Counted from the first letter of the stretch, positions 17,079 through 27,352 are shown. The stretch is DNA of 64,000 nt from Desulforapulum autotrophicum (GCA_020723285.1 DYJE01000023.1:18374-82373), one strand, 5' to 3'. The notes: generated by a model from the sequence alone, not told the origin. Numbers and translations: made by a program.

Positions 17079-17486
17079 CTATCGTCTGTTGAAACGTAAC
17101 GTTCCGTTTTTCATGCCCTTATCGATGAGTCGGACAAGAAAACCCTTGGCTCTGGTTCGTGTGGCGGGGATGAGAAGGAGGATGCCGCTTATGTCGCTGA
17201 TCAGGCCGGGGGTGACCAGAAGAATGCCGGCAACGAGGATCAGGAAAGCGTCGAACACTTCGTCGCCCGGCATGATGCCCTGTTTCATGTTATCCCTGAT
17301 GCGGGAAATGGTCTGAAAGCCCTGAATTTTAGCGAGGCTTGCTCCGGCAAAGCCGGTGCCCACCACAAGAATGATGGCGGTAACGGGGCCGAGAAGGGCG
17401 CTGATCTGCATGAGAATCAGAATTTCAAGAATGGGGAAAAGGGTGAAAAGAACGAACAATCTTAACAGCATGTTTTTAAATTCCAT
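17079..17486 (-). CDS. fxsA: FxsA-family membrane protein
   Basis: The 135-residue protein has three hydrophobic stretches (about residues 8-27, 31-50 and 76-103). It shows the FxsA pattern LFPILEILILMQIS at the start, GTGFAGASLAKIQG in the middle, and DAFLILVAGILLVTPGLISDISG plus LLLIPATR near the end. FxsA is an inner-membrane protein best known from E. coli, where extra copies relieve F-plasmid exclusion of phage T7. Its normal role is unclear. It lies 13 bases after the CoA-transferase gene on the same strand and may be co-transcribed. The ribosome site is weak, which fits coupling to the upstream gene. Confidence 0.85.
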   Translation of the reverse strand: MEFKNMLLRLFVLFTLFPILEILILMQISALLGPVTAIILVVGTGFAGASLAKIQGFQTISRIRDNMKQGIMPGDEVFDAFLILVAGILLVTPGLISDISGILLLIPATRTRAKGFLVRLIDKGMKNGTLRFNRR

Positions 17487-17499
17487 GAAACTTGAAGGT

Positions 17500-19356
17500 T
17501 TATGTGAACAGGATCGTGAGGCTGTAAACCCCGTCTTCCATGCGTGATTTCACGTCGCAGCCGAATTTGCCGAACACTTTCATCATCTCGCGGTTTGACG
17601 ACAGGACATCGGCGGTGAACCCTCTGAGTCCCGCCTCTTTGGCCAGATCGATGAGACGTTTGTAAAGATAACTGGCGATCCCGATGTTCTGGAATTCCTC
17701 ATCCACGACAAAGGCCACGTCGGCGAACGTTCTTTCCTTGTTCATGACAAATCGGGCTTCGGCGACGATGCGGCCCTTGCCCACGTCTCCGACAAGCCCC
17801 ACAATGGACATGGTGTTGCTGTAGTCGGTGTTGACATAAGACTGCATTTTTGAGTGGGGCATGGAGGTGACCGGTGTGAAATAGCGGTAATACACGGCAG
17901 TGTCGGAAAAACGGTAGAAAAGCCGGCGCATGCCCTCTTCATCTGACGGTTTGATGGCCCGGAAGCGGACCACGGTGTTGTTTTTGAATGTTTCACGGGT
18001 GGCGACATGCTCGGGGTACAGGTGTGTGGTGTCTTCAAGAAAAATCTGATCCTGGTAGATGATTTTCTGGGATTTCGCCTGTCTGATCAGCTCGGCCCGG
18101 TCTTCGGGATGGGCAATTTCGATGAGGGCCTGGGCCCGTTCTCGCACGGTCCGGCCTTTCAGGCTCGCCACACCGTATTCCGTGACGACCAGATCCACGG
18201 ATTCCTTGACACTCAGTTTGTTCGGGTAGGGGTCCACCGAAAGCACGATGTTGGACTGGCCTTTGAGATTCCGGCTGGACAGGGCGAATATCGACCGGCC
18301 GCCCCTGGACAGCTCGGCACCGTTGAAGAAGTCGATGACTTCCACGGGCCCCGTGGCCACGTTGCCTTTCCCAACATGGAGGGCCACATTGCCGTGAAGA
18401 TCGACTTTCCGGGAATGGATGATGGCGGTGAACATGGGGTTTTTCCCGATCTGAACCGGGCTGAACACTTCGTTGATGGCCTGGAATTCCACAAGGGGGT
18501 TGGCGTCAAGCCAGCTCATGAGTTCCGGCGTTCCCAGAGCGTAAGAAACCACCGATTTCCCCCGGTACAGTCTTTTTTTCCGGTTGGTCACCGCGCCGCT
18601 TTTGATGAGATCCATCAGGGCATCCGTGATGAACGGGGAATGAATGCCCAAATCCTTTTTATCCACCAGATGTTTGCTGAGAGCTTCAAAAAGAGGGCCG
18701 ATGGAGTAGACGATGCAACTGCCGTCCTCGATGACCGAGGCCACTTTTTCAGCGATGGTGTCGAACACGGGGTCCACGGGCCAGCGGACAAAATAGAACG
18801 GCTCGTCCTTGGATTCAACAAGATAAGCGAAGTCCGAGGCCGGTATGAAGGTGTCTCCGAAGGTCTGGGGGATGTGGGGATTGATCTCTCCGATGACCAG
18901 TGATGTTTTATCCATGACCTGCCGTGCCACATCCACGGCAACTCCAAGAGAACAGTATCCGGCCTCGTTGGGCGGCGACACCTGAATGAACGCCGCGTTG
19001 ATCTGGATGAGCCCTGATTCGATGAGATTGGAGATTTCGGAATAACGGCTCGGGATATAATCCACACGCCCCGAACTGATGGCTTCGTCGGCGGTCCATC
19101 CCGAGAAAAAGGTTTTCAGTCTGAATTTCTGGCTTGAGAGTTCCTTGATGGAGATGGCGTCTCCGAAACTGATGATCTGGATCAGTTCCAGATCCTGGAG
19201 ATTGGGTTCATGGGAATCCATAAGGTGTTTCACGAGTGTGCGCGGTTCAGCGACCCCCGTTCCGATGAAAATGCTCATCCCCGGTTCGATGCACTCGATG
19301 GCTTCTTCAGGGGTGACGATGAGATCCTGTATTTTTTGGGGGGATAGTCTGCTCAT
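17500..19356 (-). CDS. Acetyl-CoA hydrolase/transferase fused to a GNAT domain
   Basis: The 618-residue protein is a two-domain fusion. Residues about 1-430 are a family I CoA-transferase/acetyl-CoA hydrolase, like 4-hydroxybutyrate CoA-transferase. It has GTGVAEPRTLV near the start, the catalytic Glu region EFQAINEVFSPVQIG, and GRSIFALSS and VTEYGVASLKGRT later. Residues about 460-618 are a GNAT acetyltransferase (VRFRAIKPSDEEGM, DVAFVVDEEFQNIGIASYLYKRLI). The first part moves CoA between organic acids. The GNAT part could acetylate a protein lysine or regulate the enzyme. The two parts are one continuous frame with no sign of a sequencing join. Similar fusions exist in Desulfobacterota (recollection, not checked). 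Confidence 0.88.
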   Translation of the reverse strand: MSRLSPQKIQDLIVTPEEAIECIEPGMSIFIGTGVAEPRTLVKHLMDSHEPNLQDLELIQIISFGDAISIKELSSQKFRLKTFFSGWTADEAISSGRVDYIPSRYSEISNLIESGLIQINAAFIQVSPPNEAGYCSLGVAVDVARQVMDKTSLVIGEINPHIPQTFGDTFIPASDFAYLVESKDEPFYFVRWPVDPVFDTIAEKVASVIEDGSCIVYSIGPLFEALSKHLVDKKDLGIHSPFITDALMDLIKSGAVTNRKKRLYRGKSVVSYALGTPELMSWLDANPLVEFQAINEVFSPVQIGKNPMFTAIIHSRKVDLHGNVALHVGKGNVATGPVEVIDFFNGAELSRGGRSIFALSSRNLKGQSNIVLSVDPYPNKLSVKESVDLVVTEYGVASLKGRTVRERAQALIEIAHPEDRAELIRQAKSQKIIYQDQIFLEDTTHLYPEHVATRETFKNNTVVRFRAIKPSDEEGMRRLFYRFSDTAVYYRYFTPVTSMPHSKMQSYVNTDYSNTMSIVGLVGDVGKGRIVAEARFVMNKERTFADVAFVVDEEFQNIGIASYLYKRLIDLAKEAGLRGFTADVLSSNREMMKVFGKFGCDVKSRMEDGVYSLTILFT

Positions 19357-19452
19357 GGATAATCCTTCTTTTCATGATGTTTTATCGCATGCTGCCGCAA
19401 GACTGAATAAGGCGGCAAGGTGTGACATTATATACAGGAGTGTTGCAAAATA

Positions 19453-19492
19453 AAACAAAAAAGCATTGTTCCCAAGAAACAATGCTTTTTTT
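19453..19492. terminator. Bidirectional intrinsic terminator
   Basis: A perfect 8-bp stem (GCATTGTT at 19463-19470, AACAATGC at 19478-19485) has a 7-base loop. A run of T (19486-19492) lies on one side and of A (19453-19462) on the other. It lies just after the 88-codon gene and before the CoA-transferase gene, so it most likely ends the small gene's transcript. Confidence 0.85.
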
Positions 19493-19537
19493 ATCTTATG
19501 GGGCTGAAATCGGGTGTGGACAGGGTTTTTCAGGCTG

Positions 19538-19804
19538 TTAAAAACCTGATGAGACGGCCAACGTGTCCAGTTTGGTTTCCACAATGGCCCGCAGTTTTCT
19601 GGACTGGTCGAGCATCTCCGAATGGTAGTTCAAAACCCACCAGAATTTGTTCAGGGTTTCCGGGTCGTCGTGTCTGCTTTTAAGGTCTGATTCAAGATCG
19701 GACAAGCTTTTGTAGTTTGTATGGATGTCGTGAAAAAGATCGTGGCATCCGTTTTTTGTATAAAGTTTCAGGTTGAGTGATGATACGGCTTGTTTGCTTA
19801 TCAT
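19538..19804 (-). CDS. Small hypothetical protein, 88 residues
   Basis: The ATG at 19804 has GAGGGGG five to six bases upstream, and a strong terminator follows the stop, so this is probably a real monocistronic gene. The protein is soluble, helical and charged, with a Trp pair and His-rich centre (NKFWWVLNYHSEMLDQSRKL) and two early Cys/His-containing segments (NGCHDLFHDIH). No family was recognised. Confidence 0.6.
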   Translation of the reverse strand: MISKQAVSSLNLKLYTKNGCHDLFHDIHTNYKSLSDLESDLKSRHDDPETLNKFWWVLNYHSEMLDQSRKLRAIVETKLDTLAVSSGF

Positions 19805-20310
19805 GTGAACCCCCTCTTGTCTTGCTTGGTGTATGTTTGCGGGCAGTGTGAAATTATAGGAATGAACCAGCCGGTTTGTCCATGAAGTCCAGGCTTCATT
19901 TTACTGCGGGTTTTTCCCGAAGGCATGGGGAAATCCCCTATCCGAAAGACTTGAGAACCCTTGGAAATGCTGTGTTCAAATCATCGTGTCGCGGGAAGGA
20001 TGATAAAAAAAACCGGAAGCGGAGGTCGCGGGGGGGGATGATTGAATACAGGAAAGGATATACCAATCTGCGCCTCCGGCTTCCGGCCCCTTCCTCGCGG
20101 AAGGGAACTGGTCTAACATTCAAAAGCGATGTTTCATCACTTTTGAAACATAAGTTCCGAATGAATGACGGAACATTGATGATTCATTGACAACACTACC
20201 ACTGCTTTTTCGAGAATCGGCCCTTTTTGAAATGAACTTGAAATAATCCTCTATCGTGAATTGTCACAGAACAATATATCTGAAATCGAAACGAATCAAG
20301 GGTTTTTTGC
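19805..20310. other. Intergenic region with structured DNA downstream of trpA
   Basis: This 506-base gap contains two long-range complementary pairs that nest. CGCGGGAAGG near 19990 faces CCTTCCTCGCGG near 20089. Inside them CCGGAAGCGGAGG (20013-20025) faces CCTCCGGCTTCCGG (20073-20086). Transcribed from either strand this could fold into a long stem with a loop of about 45 bases. A frame to the right (19876-20190) has low-complexity, basic sequence and is not credible. No T-run is present. Confidence 0.4.
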
Positions 20311-21105
20311 TCAGCGGGCCGCTTTTTTATACACACGGACCTGGTCGGCCAGCATGGATGAAAGTCCGGCTGTTTCCAGGTTCTCTTCAATGGTCCTCTC
20401 AAAGGCACTTCCGATAACGATGCCATCTGCGAAACGGGCAATGGCCCTGACATCCTCTGCGGTTGAAATGCCGAAACCCACGCACACCGGCAGTGGAGTA
20501 TGCGATTTCAGACTGTCGCACAGATCCTTGATATCCGTGGTTTCCAGCCCGTCGCTTCCTGTCACCCCAGTTTTTGAAACCAGGTAGAGAAATCCGGAAG
20601 CCGATTCGGCAATGGTTTTCATGCGTGTTTCCGACGTGGTGGGAGCCACGAGGCGGATGATGGAAAAATCATCATTGTCGAAATAACAGCTGAGTTCGTC
20701 CGATTCCTCCGGCGGAAGATCCACCACGAGAACTCCGTCGGCACCGGCTTTTGCGGCGTCATGGTAAAACCGCTGTGGCCCGTAAGCGTGGATCGGGTTG
20801 TAGTAGGAAAAAAGAATAACGGGAATATCTGTCTTTTCCCGGAGTTTCGCAAGCATTTCAAGAACGGACGCAACATTTGTTCCCGCTTTGAGAGCCCGTG
20901 CGGAAGACCTCTGAATCACCGGGCCGTCAGCGGTGGGGTCTGAAAAGGGGATGCCCAGTTCCAGGATGTCGAGACCTGCGTCACACATGGCGCTGACCAG
21001 TTCGAAAGAGGTCCGTGTATCGGGGTCGCCTGCGGTGACAAAACCCACCAGAGCTTTTTCACCGTTGCCCTTCAATGTGTCGAAAGTTTTCTGAATGCGG
21101 TTCAT
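20311..21105 (-). CDS. trpA: Tryptophan synthase alpha subunit
   Basis: The 264-residue protein is the last gene of trpEGDCFBA. TrpA splits indole-3-glycerol phosphate to indole, which is channelled to TrpB. The catalytic Glu and Asp are seen in LDILELGIPFSDPTADGPVI (Glu about 49, Asp about 60). The phosphate site is in VCVGFGISTAEDV and IVIGSAFER. Length is standard. It starts 12 bases after the trpB stop, on the same strand. Confidence 0.97.
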   Translation of the reverse strand: MNRIQKTFDTLKGNGEKALVGFVTAGDPDTRTSFELVSAMCDAGLDILELGIPFSDPTADGPVIQRSSARALKAGTNVASVLEMLAKLREKTDIPVILFSYYNPIHAYGPQRFYHDAAKAGADGVLVVDLPPEESDELSCYFDNDDFSIIRLVAPTTSETRMKTIAESASGFLYLVSKTGVTGSDGLETTDIKDLCDSLKSHTPLPVCVGFGISTAEDVRAIARFADGIVIGSAFERTIEENLETAGLSSMLADQVRVYKKAAR

Positions 21106-21117
21106 GGCCGTTTCTCC

Positions 21118-22314
21118 TTATGATTTGCTCAGCACGGAAAAAACCGTACCCAGATCTTTGTCTCCGCGCCCTGAGAGATTGACCAGAACGATGCGGTCTT
21201 TGGCCAGGGTCCCAGCGATTTTAAACGCGTAAGCCAGGGCGTGAGAACTTTCAAGGGCCGGGATGATGCCTTCGAAACGGCAGAGTTTCTGAAAGGCGGC
21301 CAGGGCTTCATCGTCGGTGATGCTCTGATAGTCCGCCCGCTTCGTTTCATGAAGGTACGCGTGCTCGGGTCCCACTCCAGGGTAGTCGAGACCCGCGGAT
21401 ATGGAGTGGGCTTCCATGATCTGGCCGTCCGCATCCTGAAGCACGTAGGATTTGGAGCCGTGAAGAACACCCACGCTGCCGTGACCGAGTGTGGCGGCGT
21501 GAAATCCCGTTTCAATACCTATCCCGGCCGCTTCCACGCCGGTGATTTTTACCGGATCATCGAGAAACGGATAGAAAAGGCCCATGGCGTTGCTGCCGCC
21601 GCCCACACACGCGACGAGCTGGTCTGGCAGGCGTCCGGTTTGACTCTGGATCTGGGTTCTCGCCTCTTCACCGATGACGGTCTGGAAATCCCGGACCATT
21701 TTGGGGTAGGGATGGGGACCGGCCACGCTGCCGATGACGTAGAAGGTGTCGCGGACTGCGCCTACCCAGTAGCGCATGGCCTCGTTCATGGCGTCCTTGA
21801 GGGTGCCCGTTCCCGAATCCACGGGAACGACCGTGGCACCGAGAAGTTCCATGCGCTGGACATTGGGGGCCTGACGCCGGATGTCCTCCACACCCATGAA
21901 CACCTGGCACTCCATGCCGAACAGGGCCGCAGTGGTGGCAGTGGCCACGCCGTGCTGACCCGCGCCGGTTTCGGCGATGAGTTTGTTTTTGCCCATGTGT
22001 TTTGCCAGAAGGGCCTGCCCCAGGGTGTTGTTGATCTTGTGGGCTCCGGTGTGGGCCAGGTCTTCGCGCTTCAGGTAAATGGACGCTCCGCCCAGGTGTT
22101 CGGACAGGCGTTTCGCATGGTAAAGGGGCGTGGGGCGACCCACGTAATGGGCGAAGAGGGCGTTAAGCTCCTCTTTGAACTCCTTTGTTCCGCAGATACG
22201 GTTGTACGCTTCTTCCAGTTCGAGGATGGCTGGCATGAGGGTTTCACCCACGTATCGTCCGCCGAAAACGCCGTAATGGCCACGGTCATCGGGTTGTGAT
22301 GCTTGTGCTGTCAT
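21118..22314 (-). CDS. trpB: Tryptophan synthase beta subunit
   Basis: The 398-residue protein is of the TrpB1 type. The pyridoxal-phosphate Lys is in [21 protein letters not shown] (around residue 90), and the PLP phosphate loop is [30 protein letters not shown] is the substrate-binding segment. It condenses indole with serine. Its start overlaps the trpF stop by 4 bases (ATGA type), so the two are translationally coupled. Confidence 0.97.
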   Translation of the reverse strand: MTAQASQPDDRGHYGVFGGRYVGETLMPAILELEEAYNRICGTKEFKEELNALFAHYVGRPTPLYHAKRLSEHLGGASIYLKREDLAHTGAHKINNTLGQALLAKHMGKNKLIAETGAGQHGVATATTAALFGMECQVFMGVEDIRRQAPNVQRMELLGATVVPVDSGTGTLKDAMNEAMRYWVGAVRDTFYVIGSVAGPHPYPKMVRDFQTVIGEEARTQIQSQTGRLPDQLVACVGGGSNAMGLFYPFLDDPVKITGVEAAGIGIETGFHAATLGHGSVGVLHGSKSYVLQDADGQIMEAHSISAGLDYPGVGPEHAYLHETKRADYQSITDDEALAAFQKLCRFEGIIPALESSHALAYAFKIAGTLAKDRIVLVNLSGRGDKDLGTVFSVLSKS

Positions 22315-22970
22315 GAAAAAATTCTCCTTGCTTGTTGGCCCATGTCGCAGAGTTTTACACGGGCTATGAACGACGCCACTTTGACGAGGTCTTTCTGTCC
22401 TGGAACGCTTTCAACCCCGGAACTCACGTCCACCGCGTCGGGCAGGGCGGATAAAACAGCCTCTCCGATGTTTTCAGGATCGAGGCCGCCCGCGATGATC
22501 AGGGGTTTTTCCGTCCTGACGTTCCGCATGTTTCTGAAATTCCAGGCGAGGGCGTTGCCCCCGGGAAGAACGCCCTTGGCGCATTCCACGAGAAACGCCG
22601 AGGGGTCGTAATGGTCGATGTCCCGCACATGGGGTTCGCTTTCCATATAAAGGACTTTGATCACCCGAAAGTCCAGGCTCATCAGTTTCAATACCAGATC
22701 CGGGCGTTCATCTCCGTGAAGCTGGACAGCCCCCAAGCGGCAGCGTTCGACTTTTTCAAGAATCCCTTCATAGGATTCGTTCACGAAGACACCGGTGGCA
22801 GTGACCTGCTTCGGCAAGGCGTCCGTAATCGCCCGCGCTGTTTCAACCGACACGTTCCGGGGGCTTTTGGGAAAGAACACCAGTCCGATGGCGTCAGCAC
22901 CCAGTTCGGCGCAGGCCAGCGCCTGGTCCACATCGGTGAGGCCGCAGATTTTGATCTGGGGATGGTTCAT
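22311..22970 (-). CDS. trpF: Phosphoribosylanthranilate isomerase
   Basis: The 219-residue TIM barrel starts with [13 protein letters not shown], which carries the catalytic Cys. It contains [12 protein letters not shown], the catalytic Asp region [25 protein letters not shown] and [15 protein letters not shown] for phosphate binding. It isomerises phosphoribosylanthranilate in the third step of the pathway. It is a separate gene here, not fused to trpC. It overlaps trpC and trpB by 4 bases each. Confidence 0.96.
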   Translation of the reverse strand: MNHPQIKICGLTDVDQALACAELGADAIGLVFFPKSPRNVSVETARAITDALPKQVTATGVFVNESYEGILEKVERCRLGAVQLHGDERPDLVLKLMSLDFRVIKVLYMESEPHVRDIDHYDPSAFLVECAKGVLPGGNALAWNFRNMRNVRTEKPLIIAGGLDPENIGEAVLSALPDAVDVSSGVESVPGQKDLVKVASFIARVKLCDMGQQARRIFS

Positions 22971-23770
22971 CGTGGGCCACTTCCTTTGATCAGCTCGTTC
23001 ATGAATGTCACCGTGTCAGATGAACGCACCAGACTTTCCCCGATAAGAAAATGGTTGATCCCTGCGACAAGGTTTTTTTCAATGTCCGCCCGTGTGGAAA
23101 TTCCGCTGGCCGCCACCGGGATCTGGTCTTTGCCGAGAGCCTGGGCCAGTCGGACCGCCCGTGAAATGTCCGTGTCAAAGGACGAAAGGTTCCGGTTGTT
23201 GATGCCGATGAGTTTCGCACCCACGGACAGGGCGGCATCCAGGTCCTCATCCGTATGGATTTCAACCAGGGCGTCCATGCCCAGATCTGCGGACAGTTCG
23301 TAAAAATTTCTCATCGTCTCTTTCGTGAGAATCCGTGCGATGAGAAGCACGGCATCCGCCCCCAGGACCGCCGATTCGAAGACCTGATATTCGGAAATCA
23401 GGAAATCCTTGCGGAGCATGGGAAGACCGCAGGCTTTGCGGGCCGCTTCGAAGTCTTCAAATCCCCCTTTGAAAAAAGCGCGGTCCGTCAGCACCGAAAG
23501 ACAGGCGGCTCCGCCCTTTTCATAGGCTGCAGCAAGAGTTGACGGATCGAGATCCGCCCGGATATCGCCCTTGGACGGGCTGGCCCTTTTGATCTCGGCG
23601 ATGATGGACACTGCGTCACCCTTCATCCCTGCAAGGGTCTGATAGAACGGACGGCAGGCGTCCCGCTTTTCTGCCTGCTTCCGAAGATCCGCCTCGCTTG
23701 TCCGCTTTCGGGCGTCTTCGATTTCCTTTTTCTTGTGATCCACGATGCGCGTCAAAAAATCACTGGACAT
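22967..23770 (-). CDS. trpC: Indole-3-glycerol phosphate synthase
   Basis: The 267-residue protein starts at the ATG at 23770, which has AAGGT 7-8 bases upstream. A longer frame to 23815 lacks a ribosome site. It has the usual IIAEIKRASPSKG, VLTDRAFFKGGFEDF, LRKDFLISEYQVFES, GADAVLLIARIL and IGINNRNLSSF. It ring-closes CdRP to indole-3-glycerol phosphate. The 187-base gap to trpD upstream is unusual in a tightly packed operon and is filled by palindromic repeats. Confidence 0.96.
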   Translation of the reverse strand: MSSDFLTRIVDHKKKEIEDARKRTSEADLRKQAEKRDACRPFYQTLAGMKGDAVSIIAEIKRASPSKGDIRADLDPSTLAAAYEKGGAACLSVLTDRAFFKGGFEDFEAARKACGLPMLRKDFLISEYQVFESAVLGADAVLLIARILTKETMRNFYELSADLGMDALVEIHTDEDLDAALSVGAKLIGINNRNLSSFDTDISRAVRLAQALGKDQIPVAASGISTRADIEKNLVAGINHFLIGESLVRSSDTVTFMNELIKGSGPR

Positions 23771-23854
23771 GAATTTACCTTGTTGTTGGTTTAAGCATGT
23801 TTGTTTTATGGGCACGCTGACGGTTTGCCCATCCTGTCATGATTCCGGTCTGTT

Positions 23855-23936
23855 GCCCGTAGCCCGTAGGATGGGCAAAGGCGAAGCCGTGCCCATCTCT
23901 TAAGCCAACAGCATTGCCGGAAGGGCCGCCGGAGGC
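23855..23936. repeat. REP-type palindromes between trpD and trpC
   Basis: A hairpin (AGGATGGGCA pairs with TGCCCATCT; loop AAGGCGAAGCCG) is followed by the GC element GCCGGAAGGGCCGCCGGAGGC (23916-23936) shared with the flx-hdr gaps. Both are repeat types seen elsewhere in the window. They may stall RNase decay or modulate expression of the downstream trpCFBA half. Confidence 0.65.
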
Positions 23937-23957
23937 AAAAAAATTAAACAAACCCCA

Positions 23958-24977
23958 TCACCCGTTCGTCCGGGTGTACTCCGCCAAAGCCGTCAGTTTT
24001 TCCAAAGCCTTGCCGCTGTCGATGCTATCTTCCGCGAGACGGAGGCCGTTTTTGATGGTGTCCGCTTTTCCCGCCGCCACCAGGGCCGCCGCAGAGTTCA
24101 AAAGCACCACGTTCCGTTTTGGCCCTTTTTCCCTGCCTTCGAGGATATTCCGGGTGATGGACACGTTGTCCGCCACATCGCCGCCCAAAAGATCATCCTG
24201 ATTGGCGCATTCCCCGAAAAAATCTTCGGGGGTGATGTCGTAGGTCTTGATGGAACCCTCGTTCAGTTCGGAAATCCGGGTGGGGGCGCAGACGGAGATT
24301 TCGTCGAGACCGTCGTGGCCGTGAACCACGAACGCCCGCCGGGTTCCCAGCTTGTTCAGGGCCTGGGCGAACATTTCCGTGAGTTCCGGGGCGTAGACGC
24401 CCAGGAGCTGGCAGTTGGCCCCCGCAGGGTTGGACAGCGGCCCCAGCATGTTGAAGATGCTGCGGATGCCCGTTTCCTTCCGGGCCGTGGCCGCGAAGCG
24501 CATGGCCCCGTGGTATTTGGGGGCGAAAAGAAATCCGATGCCGATTTCGCCGATGGCCTCTTCCACGATTTCAGGGTCCGTGTTCAGGTTCACGCCAAGA
24601 CCTTCCAGGACATCGGCGCTGCCGCATTTGCTGGACACGCTGCGGTTGCCGTGCTTGGCCACCGTGACGCCGCAACCCGCCACTACAAAGGCCGTGGTGG
24701 TGGAGATGTTGAAGGTGTTCAGGCCGTCGCCCCCTGTGCCGCAGGTGTCGATCACCGTCCCGGCGTTGCAGTGGATGCGCACCGCGTGCCGCCGCATGGC
24801 CTGGGCCGCACCGGCCAGTTCCTCGAAGGTTTCCCCCTTGGTGGCCAGGGCCGCCATGAACGCCGCGATCTGGGTATCGGCAATGGTTCCGGTCAGGATA
24901 TCCGATATCATCTGGGACATCTGGGTGTCGGAAAGATCGATTCTTCGGATGATGCGGTTCAGGTTTTCTCTGAACAT
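23958..24977 (-). CDS. trpD: Anthranilate phosphoribosyltransferase
   Basis: The 339-residue protein has the glycine-rich PRPP site DTCGTGGDGLNTFNIST (around residues 79-95), then VAKHGNRSVSSKCGSADVLE and RSIFNMLGPLSNPA. It attaches anthranilate to PRPP. It is a stand-alone enzyme without the glutaminase domain, which is encoded by the next gene upstream (trpG, 15 bases away). Confidence 0.97.
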   Translation of the reverse strand: MFRENLNRIIRRIDLSDTQMSQMISDILTGTIADTQIAAFMAALATKGETFEELAGAAQAMRRHAVRIHCNAGTVIDTCGTGGDGLNTFNISTTTAFVVAGCGVTVAKHGNRSVSSKCGSADVLEGLGVNLNTDPEIVEEAIGEIGIGFLFAPKYHGAMRFAATARKETGIRSIFNMLGPLSNPAGANCQLLGVYAPELTEMFAQALNKLGTRRAFVVHGHDGLDEISVCAPTRISELNEGSIKTYDITPEDFFGECANQDDLLGGDVADNVSITRNILEGREKGPKRNVVLLNSAAALVAAGKADTIKNGLRLAEDSIDSGKALEKLTALAEYTRTNG

Positions 24978-24992
24978 GGTGGTCTCCTTTTT

Positions 24993-25571
24993 TTAGATTT
25001 CGCCCCGTGAAAGCTTCAGAAAATTTCGCAGCATCCGTTTCCCCAGAGGCGTCATGATGGATTCGGGGTGGAACTGGATGCCTTCCACAAGGTGTTCCCG
25101 ATGCCGGATGCCCATGATTTCGCCGTCTTCAGATTCCGCCGTGACTTCGAGGCAGGCGGGGAGTGTTTCACGTTTCACGGCCAGAGAATGGTAGCGCATG
25201 GCCTGAAAGGGTTTGTCCATGCCGTCGAAAAGCCGTTTGCCGTCGGATGTGACCATGGAGGTCTTGCCGTGCATCAGGCGTTTTGCTGAAACCACCTCTC
25301 CGCCGAAAGCCTGGGCGATGCTCTGGTGGCCCAGACACACTCCAAGAACGGGGATTTTTCCGGCGAAACAGGTGATGCTTTCAAGGGAAATCCCCGCTTC
25401 GTCAGGCCGCCCCGGGCCGGGGGAAATCACGATGCCTTCAGGTTTAAGCGATTCCAGTTCGCTGACGGTGAGGGCGTCGTTTCTGAACACTTTGATTTCC
25501 GTCCCCAGCATTCTCAAATACTGGACGAGATTATAGGTAAACGAATCGTAATTATCAATCATCACGAGCAT
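24993..25571 (-). CDS. trpG: Anthranilate synthase glutaminase subunit
   Basis: The 192-residue class I glutamine amidotransferase starts [17 protein letters not shown]. It has the oxyanion motif [13 protein letters not shown], the nucleophile [15 protein letters not shown] (Cys about 80), and the His-Glu pair in [11 protein letters not shown]. It supplies ammonia to TrpE and may also serve PabB. It sits 3 bases after the trpE stop. Confidence 0.95.
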   Translation of the reverse strand: MLVMIDNYDSFTYNLVQYLRMLGTEIKVFRNDALTVSELESLKPEGIVISPGPGRPDEAGISLESITCFAGKIPVLGVCLGHQSIAQAFGGEVVSAKRLMHGKTSMVTSDGKRLFDGMDKPFQAMRYHSLAVKRETLPACLEVTAESEDGEIMGIRHREHLVEGIQFHPESIMTPLGKRMLRNFLKLSRGEI

Positions 25572-25574
25572 GGT

Positions 25575-27074
<1,500 letters not shown>

Positions 27075-27103
27075 GGTTTTTCATCCTTCATGGTGACAGT
27101 ATC

Positions 27104-27145
27104 AAAAAAAAAGGACCGCAGGCTTTGTTCTGCCCACGATCCTTT
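27104..27145 (-). terminator. trp attenuator (intrinsic terminator before trpE)
   Basis: Read on the minus strand, a 14-bp stem (AAAGGATCGTGGGC, 27145-27132, with GCCTGCGGTCCTTT, 27123-27110; three G-U pairs) has an 8-base loop. It runs into a row of T from the A-run 27104-27112. It sits between the leader-peptide stop and the trpE start, where an attenuator belongs. An upstream CGCCAC (27183-27188) could pair with either the Trp-codon arm (GTGGCG) or with part of the terminator arm (GTGGGC). That is the switch expected for attenuation. Confidence 0.85.
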
Positions 27146-27170
27146 GATTTTATTGCCGTTTATGTGTCTT

Positions 27171-27272
27171 TCATCCCTGTGGCGAAATCAAGGTGTCCGC
27201 GGGTCCTATGCACCCACGCCACCACCATCGCCGGATTGAATCTGAAGTCATGTTTTTTGCGTTACCGTTCAT
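27171..27272 (-). CDS. trpL: trp leader peptide with three consecutive Trp codons
   Basis: This 33-residue frame is followed by a TGA at 27173-27171. Residues 16-18 are Trp-Trp-Trp (TGGTGGTGG, 27227-27219), preceded by Arg-Arg and followed by Arg. The chosen ATG at 27272 has GGAG 7 bases upstream (27283-27280). An internal ATG at 27251 is in frame but lacks a site. It lies between a near-consensus promoter and a terminator hairpin ahead of trpE. When charged tRNA-Trp is scarce, ribosome stalling here would favour read-through into trpE. Confidence 0.88.
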   Translation of the reverse strand: MNGNAKNMTSDSIRRWWWRGCIGPADTLISPQG

Positions 27273-27294
27273 ATCTCATCTCCATGTGAAAACC

Positions 27295-27323
27295 TTTATA
27301 TAGACCCCGGATTCATCTGTCAA
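27295..27323 (-). promoter_or_regulatory. trp operon sigma-70 type promoter
   Basis: On the minus strand TTGACA (27323-27318) and TATAAA (27300-27295) are separated by exactly 17 bases. This places the transcription start near 27288, just upstream of the leader ribosome site. It is the best promoter match seen in the window. Confidence 0.85.
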
Positions 27324-27326
27324 TGA

Positions 27327-27352
27327 TTTTGTTTCTATAAATAGAAACAAAA
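27327..27352. promoter_or_regulatory. Perfect dyad upstream of the trp -35 box
   Basis: TTTTGTTTCTAT and ATAGAAACAAAA are perfect inverted arms of 12 bases with AA between them. The dyad abuts the -35 box of the trp promoter (3 bases away). A two-base centre and no T-run make it an unlikely terminator for the AIPR gene. It fits an operator or activator site for a dimeric regulator, whose identity is unknown. Confidence 0.6.

Noticed and set aside
19876..20190. Plus-strand frame of 104 codons
   Set aside because: It is an Arg/Ser-rich frame over the structured repeat region and has no ribosome site.
21241..22299. Open frame of 352 codons on the plus strand
   Set aside because: It is the antisense of trpB, whose motifs are complete on the other strand.
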